Assembly: GCA_039798705.1 (NCBI GenBank)
Contig: JBDKFN010000092.1
Span: 1 to 5,316, forward strand
Direction of reading: 5' to 3'
DNA length: 5,316 nucleotides
Source: CAIKLP01 sp039798705
GTDB lineage: Bacteria > Bacteroidota > Bacteroidia > Sphingobacteriales > Sphingobacteriaceae
Shown here: in pieces, positions 1 to 4,964 of the stretch
Position numbering within the stretch: the first letter of the stretch is position 1
Layout: the number at the start of each line of letters is the position of its first letter
Notes under the pieces: model-generated
What the model was told of the DNA's origin: nothing
Seen by the model: only the letters and a program-made list of their open reading frames with translations
Databases searched by the model: none
Program-made: the position numbers and the translations under genes

Positions 1-895
1 CTATCAGATTAATAATAGCTCATCAATTAAAGGTTCGTTTACACAGAATTATCAATATATCCATCTTGCATCCTTCGGATCGGTTAGCTTGCCTACTGAT
101 GTATGGGTTCCATCGACCGACAAAGTAAAGCCGCAATTTTCTACGCAGTATGCATTAGGGTTTTTCAAAAATTTGAAGAAGAATACCTTCGAAACATCCG
201 TTGAGTTGTATTACAAAACGATGGAAAATTTAATTGAGTATCGTGAAGGAGTAACACCCGATCAGGATGTAAAAAACAATGCAGATAATAATTTCGTTTT
301 CGGTAAGGGGGATAGTTATGGAGCAGAGTTTTTTATTAAGAAAAACGAAGGTAAGTTAACGGGTTGGGTTGGCTATACATTGTCGTATACGAATCGACAG
401 TTTGCAGAGATTAACTATGGAAAAGAATTTCCTGCAAAATATGATCGTCGCCATGATTGTTCAGTAGTGCTGAATTATCAGAAAAGTAAAAGATGGACTT
501 TCGGTGCTGTATGGGTGTATTCTACCGGCGATGCATTAACCCTTCCTTCGCAGAAGTACTTTGCATCTTCTACGCCTCCAGTATCAGTTGGTGCTAATGG
601 CGAAATAAATCTGAACAATAACTTCAATGTGTTGAGTTTGTATCAAGCTCGAAATAGTTTCCGTCAGAAGGCTTATCATCGTCTCGATATTTCTGCAACA
701 CTCATAGGTAAGAAGCATAAAAATTACGAGGGAAGTTGGGTGTTCTCGATTTATAATGTGTATAGCAGGAAGAATCCTTATTTCATATATTTCAATGTGG
801 ATGGTAACTCCGTTGATGGTAACTTGTCGGTGCAAGCTAAACAAGTTTCTTTATTCGGTTTGATTCCTTCTGTAACGTATAACTTTAAATTCTAA
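1..895 (+). CDS. TonB-dependent receptor, C-terminal beta-barrel part (5' end outside window)
   Basis: The frame is open from position 2 to the TAA at 893-895 (297 codons) with no stop, so this is the tail of a larger gene. A TTG at 89 is only an internal codon, not a credible start. The peptide shows the periodic aromatic and polar pattern of outer-membrane beta strands. Recognisable pieces are TDVWVPS followed by KPQ (about codons 32-43), YDRRHDCSVVLNY in the second half, a W-x-F-G-A-x-W-V-Y-S-T-G-D-A strand-turn, and a last strand ending Y-N-F-K-F with the C-terminal Phe used for BAM-dependent insertion. These match Bacteroidota TonB-dependent receptors with an N-terminal carboxypeptidase-regulatory-like domain, which would lie upstream. 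By family knowledge it imports a ligand across the outer membrane using TonB energy; the substrate cannot be read. It is followed after 3 bases by the DUF4249 lipoprotein, its usual partner, so the two are very probably co-transcribed. Confidence 0.93.
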   Translation, partial: YQINNSSSIKGSFTQNYQYIHLASFGSVSLPTDVWVPSTDKVKPQFSTQYALGFFKNLKKNTFETSVELYYKTMENLIEYREGVTPDQDVKNNADNNFVFGKGDSYGAEFFIKKNEGKLTGWVGYTLSYTNRQFAEINYGKEFPAKYDRRHDCSVVLNYQKSKRWTFGAVWVYSTGDALTLPSQKYFASSTPPVSVGANGEINLNNNFNVLSLYQARNSFRQKAYHRLDISATLIGKKHKNYEGSWVFSIYNVYSRKNPYFIYFNVDGNSVDGNLSVQAKQVSLFGLIPSVTYNFKF

Positions 896-898
896 GTC

Positions 899-1789
899 AT
901 GAAACAGTTTTTATATTTAATTATCATAGCATTTGTTTTCGCTTCATGCGAAGAAAATATTTCATTAGATTTACCTCGTGAAGATCCGCGAGTGGTAGTA
1001 GATGGGTATGTAGAAACAGGATTGCCACCTTATATTATTTTAAGTCGTTCATCTTCTTATTTTGATCCGATTAATCCAGGTGCATTAAATTCATTTGCTG
1101 AGAGTGGTGCGTTCGTTACTATCAACGATGGAGTTAATACTGTTCAGTTAATCGAATTAGACACAGTTGTGAATGGAATTAGTCTGAAAGGTTTTTATGC
1201 TGCGTTGGATTCTGTTACGAAGTTGCCTACGATGTTTGGAGAAGAGGGAAAAACTTATCAGTTAACGATTATCACGAAGGATAATCAGCAATTATCATCA
1301 ACTGCGAAATTACAACCACATATTGCACTTGATAGTACGTGGTTTAAAGTGCAAGAGAATTTAGATTCACTCGGATTAGCTTGGGCGCATTTAACCGATC
1401 CTGATACAATTGGTAACTATTATCGTTGGATGGCCAAACGAATTACAAAAGATGATTTGTTTTTAGCTCCAATTGGCTCAGCTTTCGAAGATAAATTTAT
1501 CAATGGACAATCGTTTGTTTTTAATGCTTTCCGAGGACAAATACCGAATTCGACAAAGCCGGATGATATCAAAGAAGAGGCAGGGTTGTTTAAAAAAGGA
1601 GATACCATTATTGTGAAATTCTGCGCAGTTGATAGAGGCACGTTTGAATTCTGGCGTGATGCTGAAACACAAATATCGAATAATGGAAGTCCGTTTGCGG
1701 TACCTTCAAATATCAAATCGAATATTACTGGCGGACTAGGAGTTTTTGCAACGTATAGTCCTGCTTACGATACCATTATTGCTCAATAA
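899..1789 (+). CDS. DUF4249 family outer-membrane lipoprotein
   Basis: This 296-residue protein starts at an ATG 3 bases after the receptor stop, so translation is probably coupled. The N-terminus is a lipoprotein signal: M-K-Q, a hydrophobic stretch (residues 4-13) and lipobox F-A-S-C with Cys17 as the lipidated residue. The mature protein begins C-E-E-N, an acidic start resembling Bacteroidota surface-export signals. After that come D-P-R-V-V-V-D-G-Y (about residues 28-36), typical of DUF4249, a beta-rich middle, Y-Y-R-W-M-A-K-R, and the family ending G-G-L-G-V-F-A-T-Y-S. The length suits the family. DUF4249 has no established biochemical function that I can cite. Its constant pairing with TonB-dependent receptors suggests a surface component helping ligand capture, comparable in position to SusD but not homologous by anything visible here. 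No catalytic motif is evident. Confidence 0.92.
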   Translation: MKQFLYLIIIAFVFASCEENISLDLPREDPRVVVDGYVETGLPPYIILSRSSSYFDPINPGALNSFAESGAFVTINDGVNTVQLIELDTVVNGISLKGFYAALDSVTKLPTMFGEEGKTYQLTIITKDNQQLSSTAKLQPHIALDSTWFKVQENLDSLGLAWAHLTDPDTIGNYYRWMAKRITKDDLFLAPIGSAFEDKFINGQSFVFNAFRGQIPNSTKPDDIKEEAGLFKKGDTIIVKFCAVDRGTFEFWRDAETQISNNGSPFAVPSNIKSNITGGLGVFATYSPAYDTIIAQ

Positions 1790-1797
1790 TTTTCTTT

Positions 1798-1811
1798 AGT
1801 ACCTTCGGACT
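1798..1811 (+). promoter_or_regulatory. Weak stem-loop immediately before the GTG start
   Basis: The RNA of AGTACCTTCGGACT can fold as AGT/ACT plus CC/GG around a TTC loop with one bulged A. It ends one base before the GTG at 1813 and would cover the initiation region of the AlbA_2 gene. Only five base pairs form, so it could be chance. There is no T-run, so it is not a terminator. Confidence 0.15.
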
Positions 1812-1812
1812 T

Positions 1813-2436
1813 GTGAAACGCATAGAACAATTGATTGCGCAAGGCGAAGGGCCCATGTTGGATTTCAAAAAAGAGATTTCCTCGGTGCATCGTATTGCTA
1901 AATCAATGGTAGCTTTTGCGAACCATCACGGTGGTACCTTACTCGTGGGTGTGAATGATAATGGAAGCATCAACGGAGTAAAAGCAGAAGAAGAAAAATA
2001 CATGTTGGAAGAAGCGGCTAGGCATTACTGTTATCCTGAAATTGAATTACAAATTCACGAGTGGAATGTAAAAGGTAAAACGGTTTTGGAAGTTTTTATT
2101 CCCGATGGAAAGGATAAACCATACTATGCCATTGATGAGAAAGGAAAGAAGTGGGTATATGTTCGTCAGGCGGACCAATGTTTATTGGCGAGTAAAGTGG
2201 TGGTAGAAGTTTTAAAACGTCAACATGGCTCACGACAAACCATTATTACCTACTCTGATAAAGAAAAAGCCTTGTTGAATTACCTGAGTAATCATCCGCG
2301 CATCACCTTAAAAGAATTTTGTAAACTAGTAAATATTAGTCGCTGGCGCGCCATGAAAATTTTAGTGGACTTAGTCAGCGTAGGAGTAATACGAGTCTAT
2401 CAAACAGAAAATCCAGAATACTATACCCTTGCTTAA
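1813..2436 (+). CDS. AlbA_2 (Schlafen-type) domain protein with C-terminal winged helix
   Basis: This 207-residue protein has an AlbA_2 domain and a DNA-binding-like tail. Residues 1-130 show the AlbA_2 signature: an E-G-x-x-L-D-F-K-type motif (residues 12-19), then S-M-V-A-F-A-N-H-H-G-G-T-L-L-V-G-V-N-D-N-G (31-51), and W-V-Y-V-R-Q-A-D (114-121) with the conserved Arg119. Residues about 147-195 read as a winged helix (D-K-E-K-A-L-L-N-Y-L, then L-K-E-F-C-K-L-V-N-I-S-R-W-R-A-M as helix-turn-helix, ending V-G-V-I-R-V). AlbA_2 proteins are often annotated as ATP-binding or putative transcriptional regulators; many are about 400-500 residues with a further ATPase-like domain, which is absent here. 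The start is a GTG 23 bases after the DUF4249 stop; no in-frame ATG lies between, and no Shine-Dalgarno is seen. It may be read through from the receptor operon. A regulatory role is inferred. Its stop overlaps that of the convergent SRAP gene. Confidence 0.88.
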   Translation: MKRIEQLIAQGEGPMLDFKKEISSVHRIAKSMVAFANHHGGTLLVGVNDNGSINGVKAEEEKYMLEEAARHYCYPEIELQIHEWNVKGKTVLEVFIPDGKDKPYYAIDEKGKKWVYVRQADQCLLASKVVVEVLKRQHGSRQTIITYSDKEKALLNYLSNHPRITLKEFCKLVNISRWRAMKILVDLVSVGVIRVYQTENPEYYTLA

Positions 2437-3173
2437 TCAAATGCGTCGAGCAATTGCAATTCGGGGTAAGTGAATTCTTGAATTAAAGACTCATCATTTA
2501 CATAATTTTTCCGATCGGTTATTTTTCTTGAAATCGTATGTGCTTGCATCAAATCATTATCATAAGGAGTAATCATTGATAAAACATCTTCACGTTGTAA
2601 ATCGGATTGAAGCCAATGCGTTAAATTATTTTCTGATAAGATAAGCGGCATTCGTTTTTTGGTGTTATGAATCTTTGCTAAAAGCGGATTAGCTTCACAA
2701 GTAATAATCGAAAATGTTTTTAGTAAATCGTTATTTTCAGGATTGGTCCATTCATCGAAAATCCCACCTAAAAAGAAAAACTCATCATTTTTCGGGAATA
2801 TATAATAAGGATATTTAACACCATTTTCTGTTCTCCACTCATAAAATCCCGAGACAGGAATAACACATCGATTTGTTCGAATCGGTTTGCGGAACGAAGG
2901 TTTTTCAAATGCTTCTTCACCGATACAATTTCCGGTCATGGTAGAAATCTTCAACGCAGCATCCCAATCTTTGGTAAACGAAGGAATCAGTCCCCAGCGA
3001 TAAAAATCAATCTGCCATTCTTGCGGATGCAACAATACAGGCCAAAATGGATGCGTAAATGCGGATGCGTGAAACAGGGGCGGATGAAATATAGGTCCGT
3101 GTATAGTCCCCGCATTAAACCGCTTGGCCAGCGTTTCTAATTTCTTTTCGATGAAGGCAATGTTGTAGCACAT
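2433..3173 (-). CDS. SRAP domain protein (YedK/HMCES family, abasic-site DNA-protein crosslink)
   Basis: This 246-residue protein, of usual family length, belongs to the SOS response-associated peptidase (SRAP) family. Family members shield abasic sites in single-stranded DNA by forming a thiazolidine crosslink through the N-terminal Cys after Met removal. The start is fixed by chemistry: Met1-Cys2 places the catalytic Cys. Other visible positions are W-G-L-I-P (60-64), Asn82 in N-C-I-G-E-E, E-K-P-S-F-R (90-95), R-C-V-I-P-V-S-G-F-Y-E-W (102-113) with catalytic Glu112, F-D-E-W (139-142), and H-N-T-K-K-R-M-P-L-I-L (169-179) with His169, matching the Asn, Glu and His of the YedK active site. The usual N-A-R-x-E-T motif is N-C-I-G-E-E, so the DNA-contacting Arg is Ile84; from memory, Bacteroidota subfamilies with N-A-V/I-G-E exist, so this need not mean loss of function. 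It is convergent with the AlbA_2 gene and divergent from the TonB-domain gene. Confidence 0.95.
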   Translation of the reverse strand: MCYNIAFIEKKLETLAKRFNAGTIHGPIFHPPLFHASAFTHPFWPVLLHPQEWQIDFYRWGLIPSFTKDWDAALKISTMTGNCIGEEAFEKPSFRKPIRTNRCVIPVSGFYEWRTENGVKYPYYIFPKNDEFFFLGGIFDEWTNPENNDLLKTFSIITCEANPLLAKIHNTKKRMPLILSENNLTHWLQSDLQREDVLSMITPYDNDLMQAHTISRKITDRKNYVNDESLIQEFTYPELQLLDAFD

Positions 3174-3235
3174 GGGATAAATATCGAATTATTTTTTAAT
3201 TTAGTATACAATGTTGTACTTTATTAATTCAAATT
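3174..3235. promoter_or_regulatory. Divergent intergenic region with a short dyad
   Basis: This 62-base, very AT-rich gap must hold promoters for both the SRAP gene (leftward) and the TonB-domain gene (rightward). It contains a perfect dyad, TACAA-TG-TTGTA, at 3207-3218, which with a 2-base bulge extends to AGTA(TA)CAA versus TTGTACT (3203-3220). The dyad lies about 34 bases from the SRAP start and 17 bases from the TonB-domain start, a plausible operator position. I could not find a convincing Bacteroidota promoter (TTTG and TAnnTTTG) on either strand; TACTTTAT at 3217-3224 is the nearest rightward match. Operator function is a guess. Confidence 0.3.
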
Positions 3236-3676
3236 ATGATAAGAAATTATGGAACACTGTTACTCATATTATTAGTTTTTGCTTTTGGAGAATCTAAAAG
3301 CCAAACTAATGGGAAGTCGAATACAAATTTGCAAGGAGATAAAGTTTATACCTTCATCCCAGTAATGCCTCAGTTTCCAGGAGGTGAGGTTGCGATGTAT
3401 GAGTTTATAATAAGTAATATTAAGTATCCTGTATTGGCAGTAGATAGCAATATTACTGGTAAGGTATTCGTCAACTTTGTAATTGACAAAGAAGGTAATG
3501 TTACCGATCCAAGGATTTTACGCGGGATTGGAGGTGGCTGCGACGAAGAGGTATTGCGTTTAGTGGCGTCCATGCCAAGGTGGACACCAGGAGAATTAGA
3601 GACTGGAGAAAGGGTAAAAGTTTCATTCAACTTGCCTATATCATTTACATTGAATAAGCGGAATCAAAATAAATAG
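3236..3676 (+). CDS. Secreted stand-alone TonB C-terminal domain protein
   Basis: This 146-residue protein consists of an N-terminal hydrophobic segment (residues 6-17, then G-E-S-K-S-Q, which resembles a signal peptidase I cleavage region) and one TonB C-terminal domain (about residues 40-140). The domain is recognised from Y-T-F-I-P-V-M-P-Q-F-P-G-G (38-50), I-K-Y-P near residue 63, a G-K-V-F-V-N-F-V-I-D-K-E-G-N-V-T strand pair, R-I-L-R-G-I-G-G-G-C-D-E-E-V (93-106), M-P-R-W-T-P-G, and the final V-K-V-S-F-N-L-P-I-S-F. In TonB the domain grips the TonB box of receptors. Here the proline-rich periplasmic spacer is missing, so it is unlikely to bridge inner and outer membranes by itself. Such short forms are common in Bacteroidota and of unknown role. 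The ATG lacks a Shine-Dalgarno. The next gene starts 69 bases downstream in the same direction. The hydrophobic segment could also serve as an uncleaved anchor. Confidence 0.9.
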   Translation: MIRNYGTLLLILLVFAFGESKSQTNGKSNTNLQGDKVYTFIPVMPQFPGGEVAMYEFIISNIKYPVLAVDSNITGKVFVNFVIDKEGNVTDPRILRGIGGGCDEEVLRLVASMPRWTPGELETGERVKVSFNLPISFTLNKRNQNK

Positions 3677-3694
3677 AAATTCGGTGCTAAGTTA

Positions 3695-3712
3695 AAATGC
3701 TTTTATGCATTT
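3695..3712 (+). terminator. Small hairpin between the TonB-domain and FISUMP genes
   Basis: AAATGC and GCATTT form a perfect 6-bp stem around TTTTAT, 18 bases after the TonB-domain stop. The 3' arm ends in TTT but no real T-run follows, so at most this is a weak terminator or attenuator. It would partly separate transcription of the two genes. Confidence 0.22.
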
Positions 3713-3745
3713 AATTATGGAAGATTTAAACAAACAGTTTTAAGT

Positions 3746-4537
3746 ATGAATTTTACTTCTGATTCAATTCGGAAATCAATCCGCATTTTGACATTACTTA
3801 TTTCGTCAATGGTAATGATTAATTCTTGCTCAGATGATAACGCACCTGGTACATCTAACAACAATAATAATGGTGGTGGTAATAGTACTGGCGGTTGTGC
3901 TGGCGGGCCTTCAACAGTTACAGACATCGATGGCAATGTTTACAATGTGATTAGTATTGGTAATCAATGTTGGATGAAAGAGAATTTAAAGACTTCACGC
4001 TACAAAAACGGAGCGCTAATTCCAACAGGTTTAAATGGTACCCAATGTCAAACAACTACAAGCGGAGCCTGCGCTGATTATAACAATGACCCAGCGAATA
4101 CTGCAATATATGGTAAACTTTATAACTGGTATGCCGTAGCCGACACACAAGGACTTTGTCCTACAGGCTGGCACGAACCCGAGGATTGGGAGTGGAATGT
4201 TTTAGTTAAAGCCATTGACCCCAACGCTGATACAACTTGTAATGGATGTAATCAAAGTTCAATAGTTGGAGGAGCTATGAAAGAAATCGGTACCACTCAT
4301 TGGACGAGTCCAAATACAGGTGCGACAAACAGCAGCGGTTTCACAGGCCTCCCCGGAGGTTACCGTGCCAACTATGGTCCATATGACGGAATTGGCAACT
4401 ATGGTTACTGGTGGAGTGCTACGCAGTACAATTCAGCCCAATCGCAATACCGCTATTTGTATTACCCCAATAGCAACGTTGGCAGAGACTTCGACTATAA
4501 GACCATCGGGTTTTCTGTGCGTTGTGTTCGGGACTAG
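3746..4537 (+). CDS. FISUMP-domain (Fib_succ_major) surface lipoprotein
   Basis: This 263-residue lipoprotein has a basic N-terminus, a hydrophobic stretch (about 12-24) and lipobox I-N-S-C with Cys28. The mature start C-S-D-D-N fits acidic surface-export signals of Bacteroidota. Residues 31-50 are a low-complexity Asn/Gly/Ser linker. From about residue 59 to the end lies a Fibrobacter succinogenes major paralogous (FISUMP, TIGR02145) domain: D-I-D-G-N-V-Y, I-G-N-Q-C-W-M-K-E-N-L-K-T (71-83), Y-G-K-L-Y-N-W-Y-A-V (122-131), L-C-P-T-G-W-H (137-143), G-L-P-G-G-Y-R (201-207), Y-W-W-S-A-T (221-226), and the closing I-G-F-S-V-R-C-V-R-D. Many cysteines (51, 75, 100, 108 and others) suggest disulfides. 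The fold is thought to be C-type-lectin-like; binding partners are unknown. The last third is rich in Asn, Tyr and Asp codons and more GC-rich than the N-terminal part. Start choice rests on the signal peptide; no Shine-Dalgarno is present. It may be co-transcribed with the TonB-domain gene. Confidence 0.92.
   Translation: MNFTSDSIRKSIRILTLLISSMVMINSCSDDNAPGTSNNNNNGGGNSTGGCAGGPSTVTDIDGNVYNVISIGNQCWMKENLKTSRYKNGALIPTGLNGTQCQTTTSGACADYNNDPANTAIYGKLYNWYAVADTQGLCPTGWHEPEDWEWNVLVKAIDPNADTTCNGCNQSSIVGGAMKEIGTTHWTSPNTGATNSSGFTGLPGGYRANYGPYDGIGNYGYWWSATQYNSAQSQYRYLYYPNSNVGRDFDYKTIGFSVRCVRD
3857..3883 (+). repeat. Trinucleotide runs encoding the N/G linker
   Basis: In frame with the FISUMP gene the codons are AAC x2, AAT x3, GGT x3 and AAT, giving N5-G3-N. 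It encodes the flexible tether between the lipid anchor and the folded domain. Changes in whole repeat units would alter tether length without shifting the frame. Confidence 0.7.
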
Positions 4538-4789
4538 CCATTAGTGTCTTTGTCTTCACGAATTATACGAAACCTTCATACTTAAAAAGATCCAATTAGG
4601 GTTGGTTATCATCTTCATTCGTTTGCTACCAGTAAATTAGATAATAAAACTAGTTTGTAATTTGTTTGTGATACAAACCGTATTCAGCAAAAAAAATTTA
4701 AAAGTGGTTTACTTTAAAATTATTTAACCAATAGATATTTGTTCAGTAAGTTGATTTACGAGTAAAAATCTTTCTTACAAAATTAATCC
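4538..4789. other. Non-coding region between convergent genes
   Basis: No convincing gene is seen in these 252 bases on either strand. The region separates the rightward FISUMP gene from the leftward small gene, so it should contain their 3' ends. On the plus strand a bulged hairpin GAT-CCAA / TTGG-tt-ATC lies at 4589-4610, without a T-run, and may mark the end of the FISUMP transcript. A dyad GTTTGT-GAT-ACAAAC lies at 4664-4678, preceded by another GTTTGTA at 4653-4659 that can pair with TACAAAC at 4672-4678 instead. The leftward terminator candidate is given separately. No copy of the FISUMP C-terminal segment (a template repeat) was noticed here. Confidence 0.5.
4689..4718 (-). terminator. 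Candidate Rho-independent terminator for the GNAT-like/small-protein pair
   Basis: Read on the minus strand, TTTAAAGT and ACTTTTAAA form an 8-bp stem with one bulged T around an AAACC loop, followed directly by eight Ts (eight As at 4689-4696 on the plus strand). It lies about 70 bases past the stop of the small gene, the expected place. The stem is AT-rich and thus weak, which lowers confidence. Confidence 0.42.
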
Positions 4790-4960
4790 TTAGGCTATTT
4801 GTTTCTTTGATGATTTTGATTTTTTAACAGCTGACTTCCTTCTTGAATTTTTTAACTTTATCTTTTGCATAATCAACCTAAAGTCTTTTAATTCTTCCTC
4901 TGACCATGGTTCTGAAATAGTAGACAAATCAATATTTTTTGGTTCTTTAATTAATCCCAT
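4790..4960 (-). CDS. Small charge-segregated protein, putative partner of the GNAT-like gene
   Basis: This 56-residue reading frame starts at ATG (complement of 4958-4960) and ends at TAA (complement of 4790-4792). It begins M-G-L-I-K-E-P-K-N-I-D-L, followed by an acidic stretch S-E-P-W-S-E-E-E-L-K-D-F (16-27), a short amphipathic helix (about 24-37) and a very basic Lys/Arg/Ser tail (11 Lys/Arg among the last 24 residues). The E-P-K-N-I-D start followed by a S-E-E-E-type helix resembles, from memory, small uncharacterised Bacteroidota proteins encoded beside GNAT-like genes. Its start is only 4 bases after the stop of the upstream gene, so the two are probably translationally coupled. There is no recognisable DNA-binding fold, signal peptide or membrane segment. 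It could be an antitoxin-like partner, an adaptor or simply a small nucleic-acid-binding protein; none is shown. Position, coding-like composition and the retained motif make it a likely real gene. Confidence 0.72.
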   Translation of the reverse strand: MGLIKEPKNIDLSTISEPWSEEELKDFRLIMQKIKLKNSRRKSAVKKSKSSKKQIA

Positions 4961-4964
4961 AAGT

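Noticed and set aside
89..91. TTG at 89 as the start of a 268-residue protein
   Set aside because: The frame continues open to the window start and the upstream residues fit the same receptor family.
584..844. Minus-strand open frame of 86 codons inside the receptor gene
   Set aside because: It lies wholly antisense to a well-supported beta-barrel coding region and has no recognisable protein features.
1420..1716. Two minus-strand open frames (98 and 64 codons) inside the DUF4249 gene
   Set aside because: Antisense shadows of a recognised family; no motif or initiation context supports them.
3370..3630. Minus-strand frame antisense to the TonB C-terminal domain gene
   Set aside because: Mirror of a conserved domain; Ser/Thr/Pro-rich translation is explained by the opposite strand.
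3677..3745. Promoter for the FISUMP gene
   Set aside because: No match to the Bacteroidota TTTG / TAnnTTTG elements at suitable spacing was found, so no promoter is claimed.
3715..3936. Minus-strand frame with a Leu/Pro-rich segment resembling a membrane helix
   Set aside because: The Pro/Leu runs are just the reverse complement of the Gly/Asn linker codons of the FISUMP gene.
4320..4544. Plus-strand 74-codon frame overlapping the FISUMP 3' end
   Set aside because: Alternate frame within a strongly conserved domain; no independent support.
4589..4610. Bulged hairpin after the FISUMP gene as a Rho-independent terminator
   Set aside because: The stem is weak with a 2-base bulge and no T-run follows, so it is noted only as part of the intergenic region.
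4538..4789. Template repeat of a diversity-generating retroelement next to the FISUMP gene
   Set aside because: No near-copy of the 3' end of the gene is seen in this region and no reverse transcriptase is encoded in the window.
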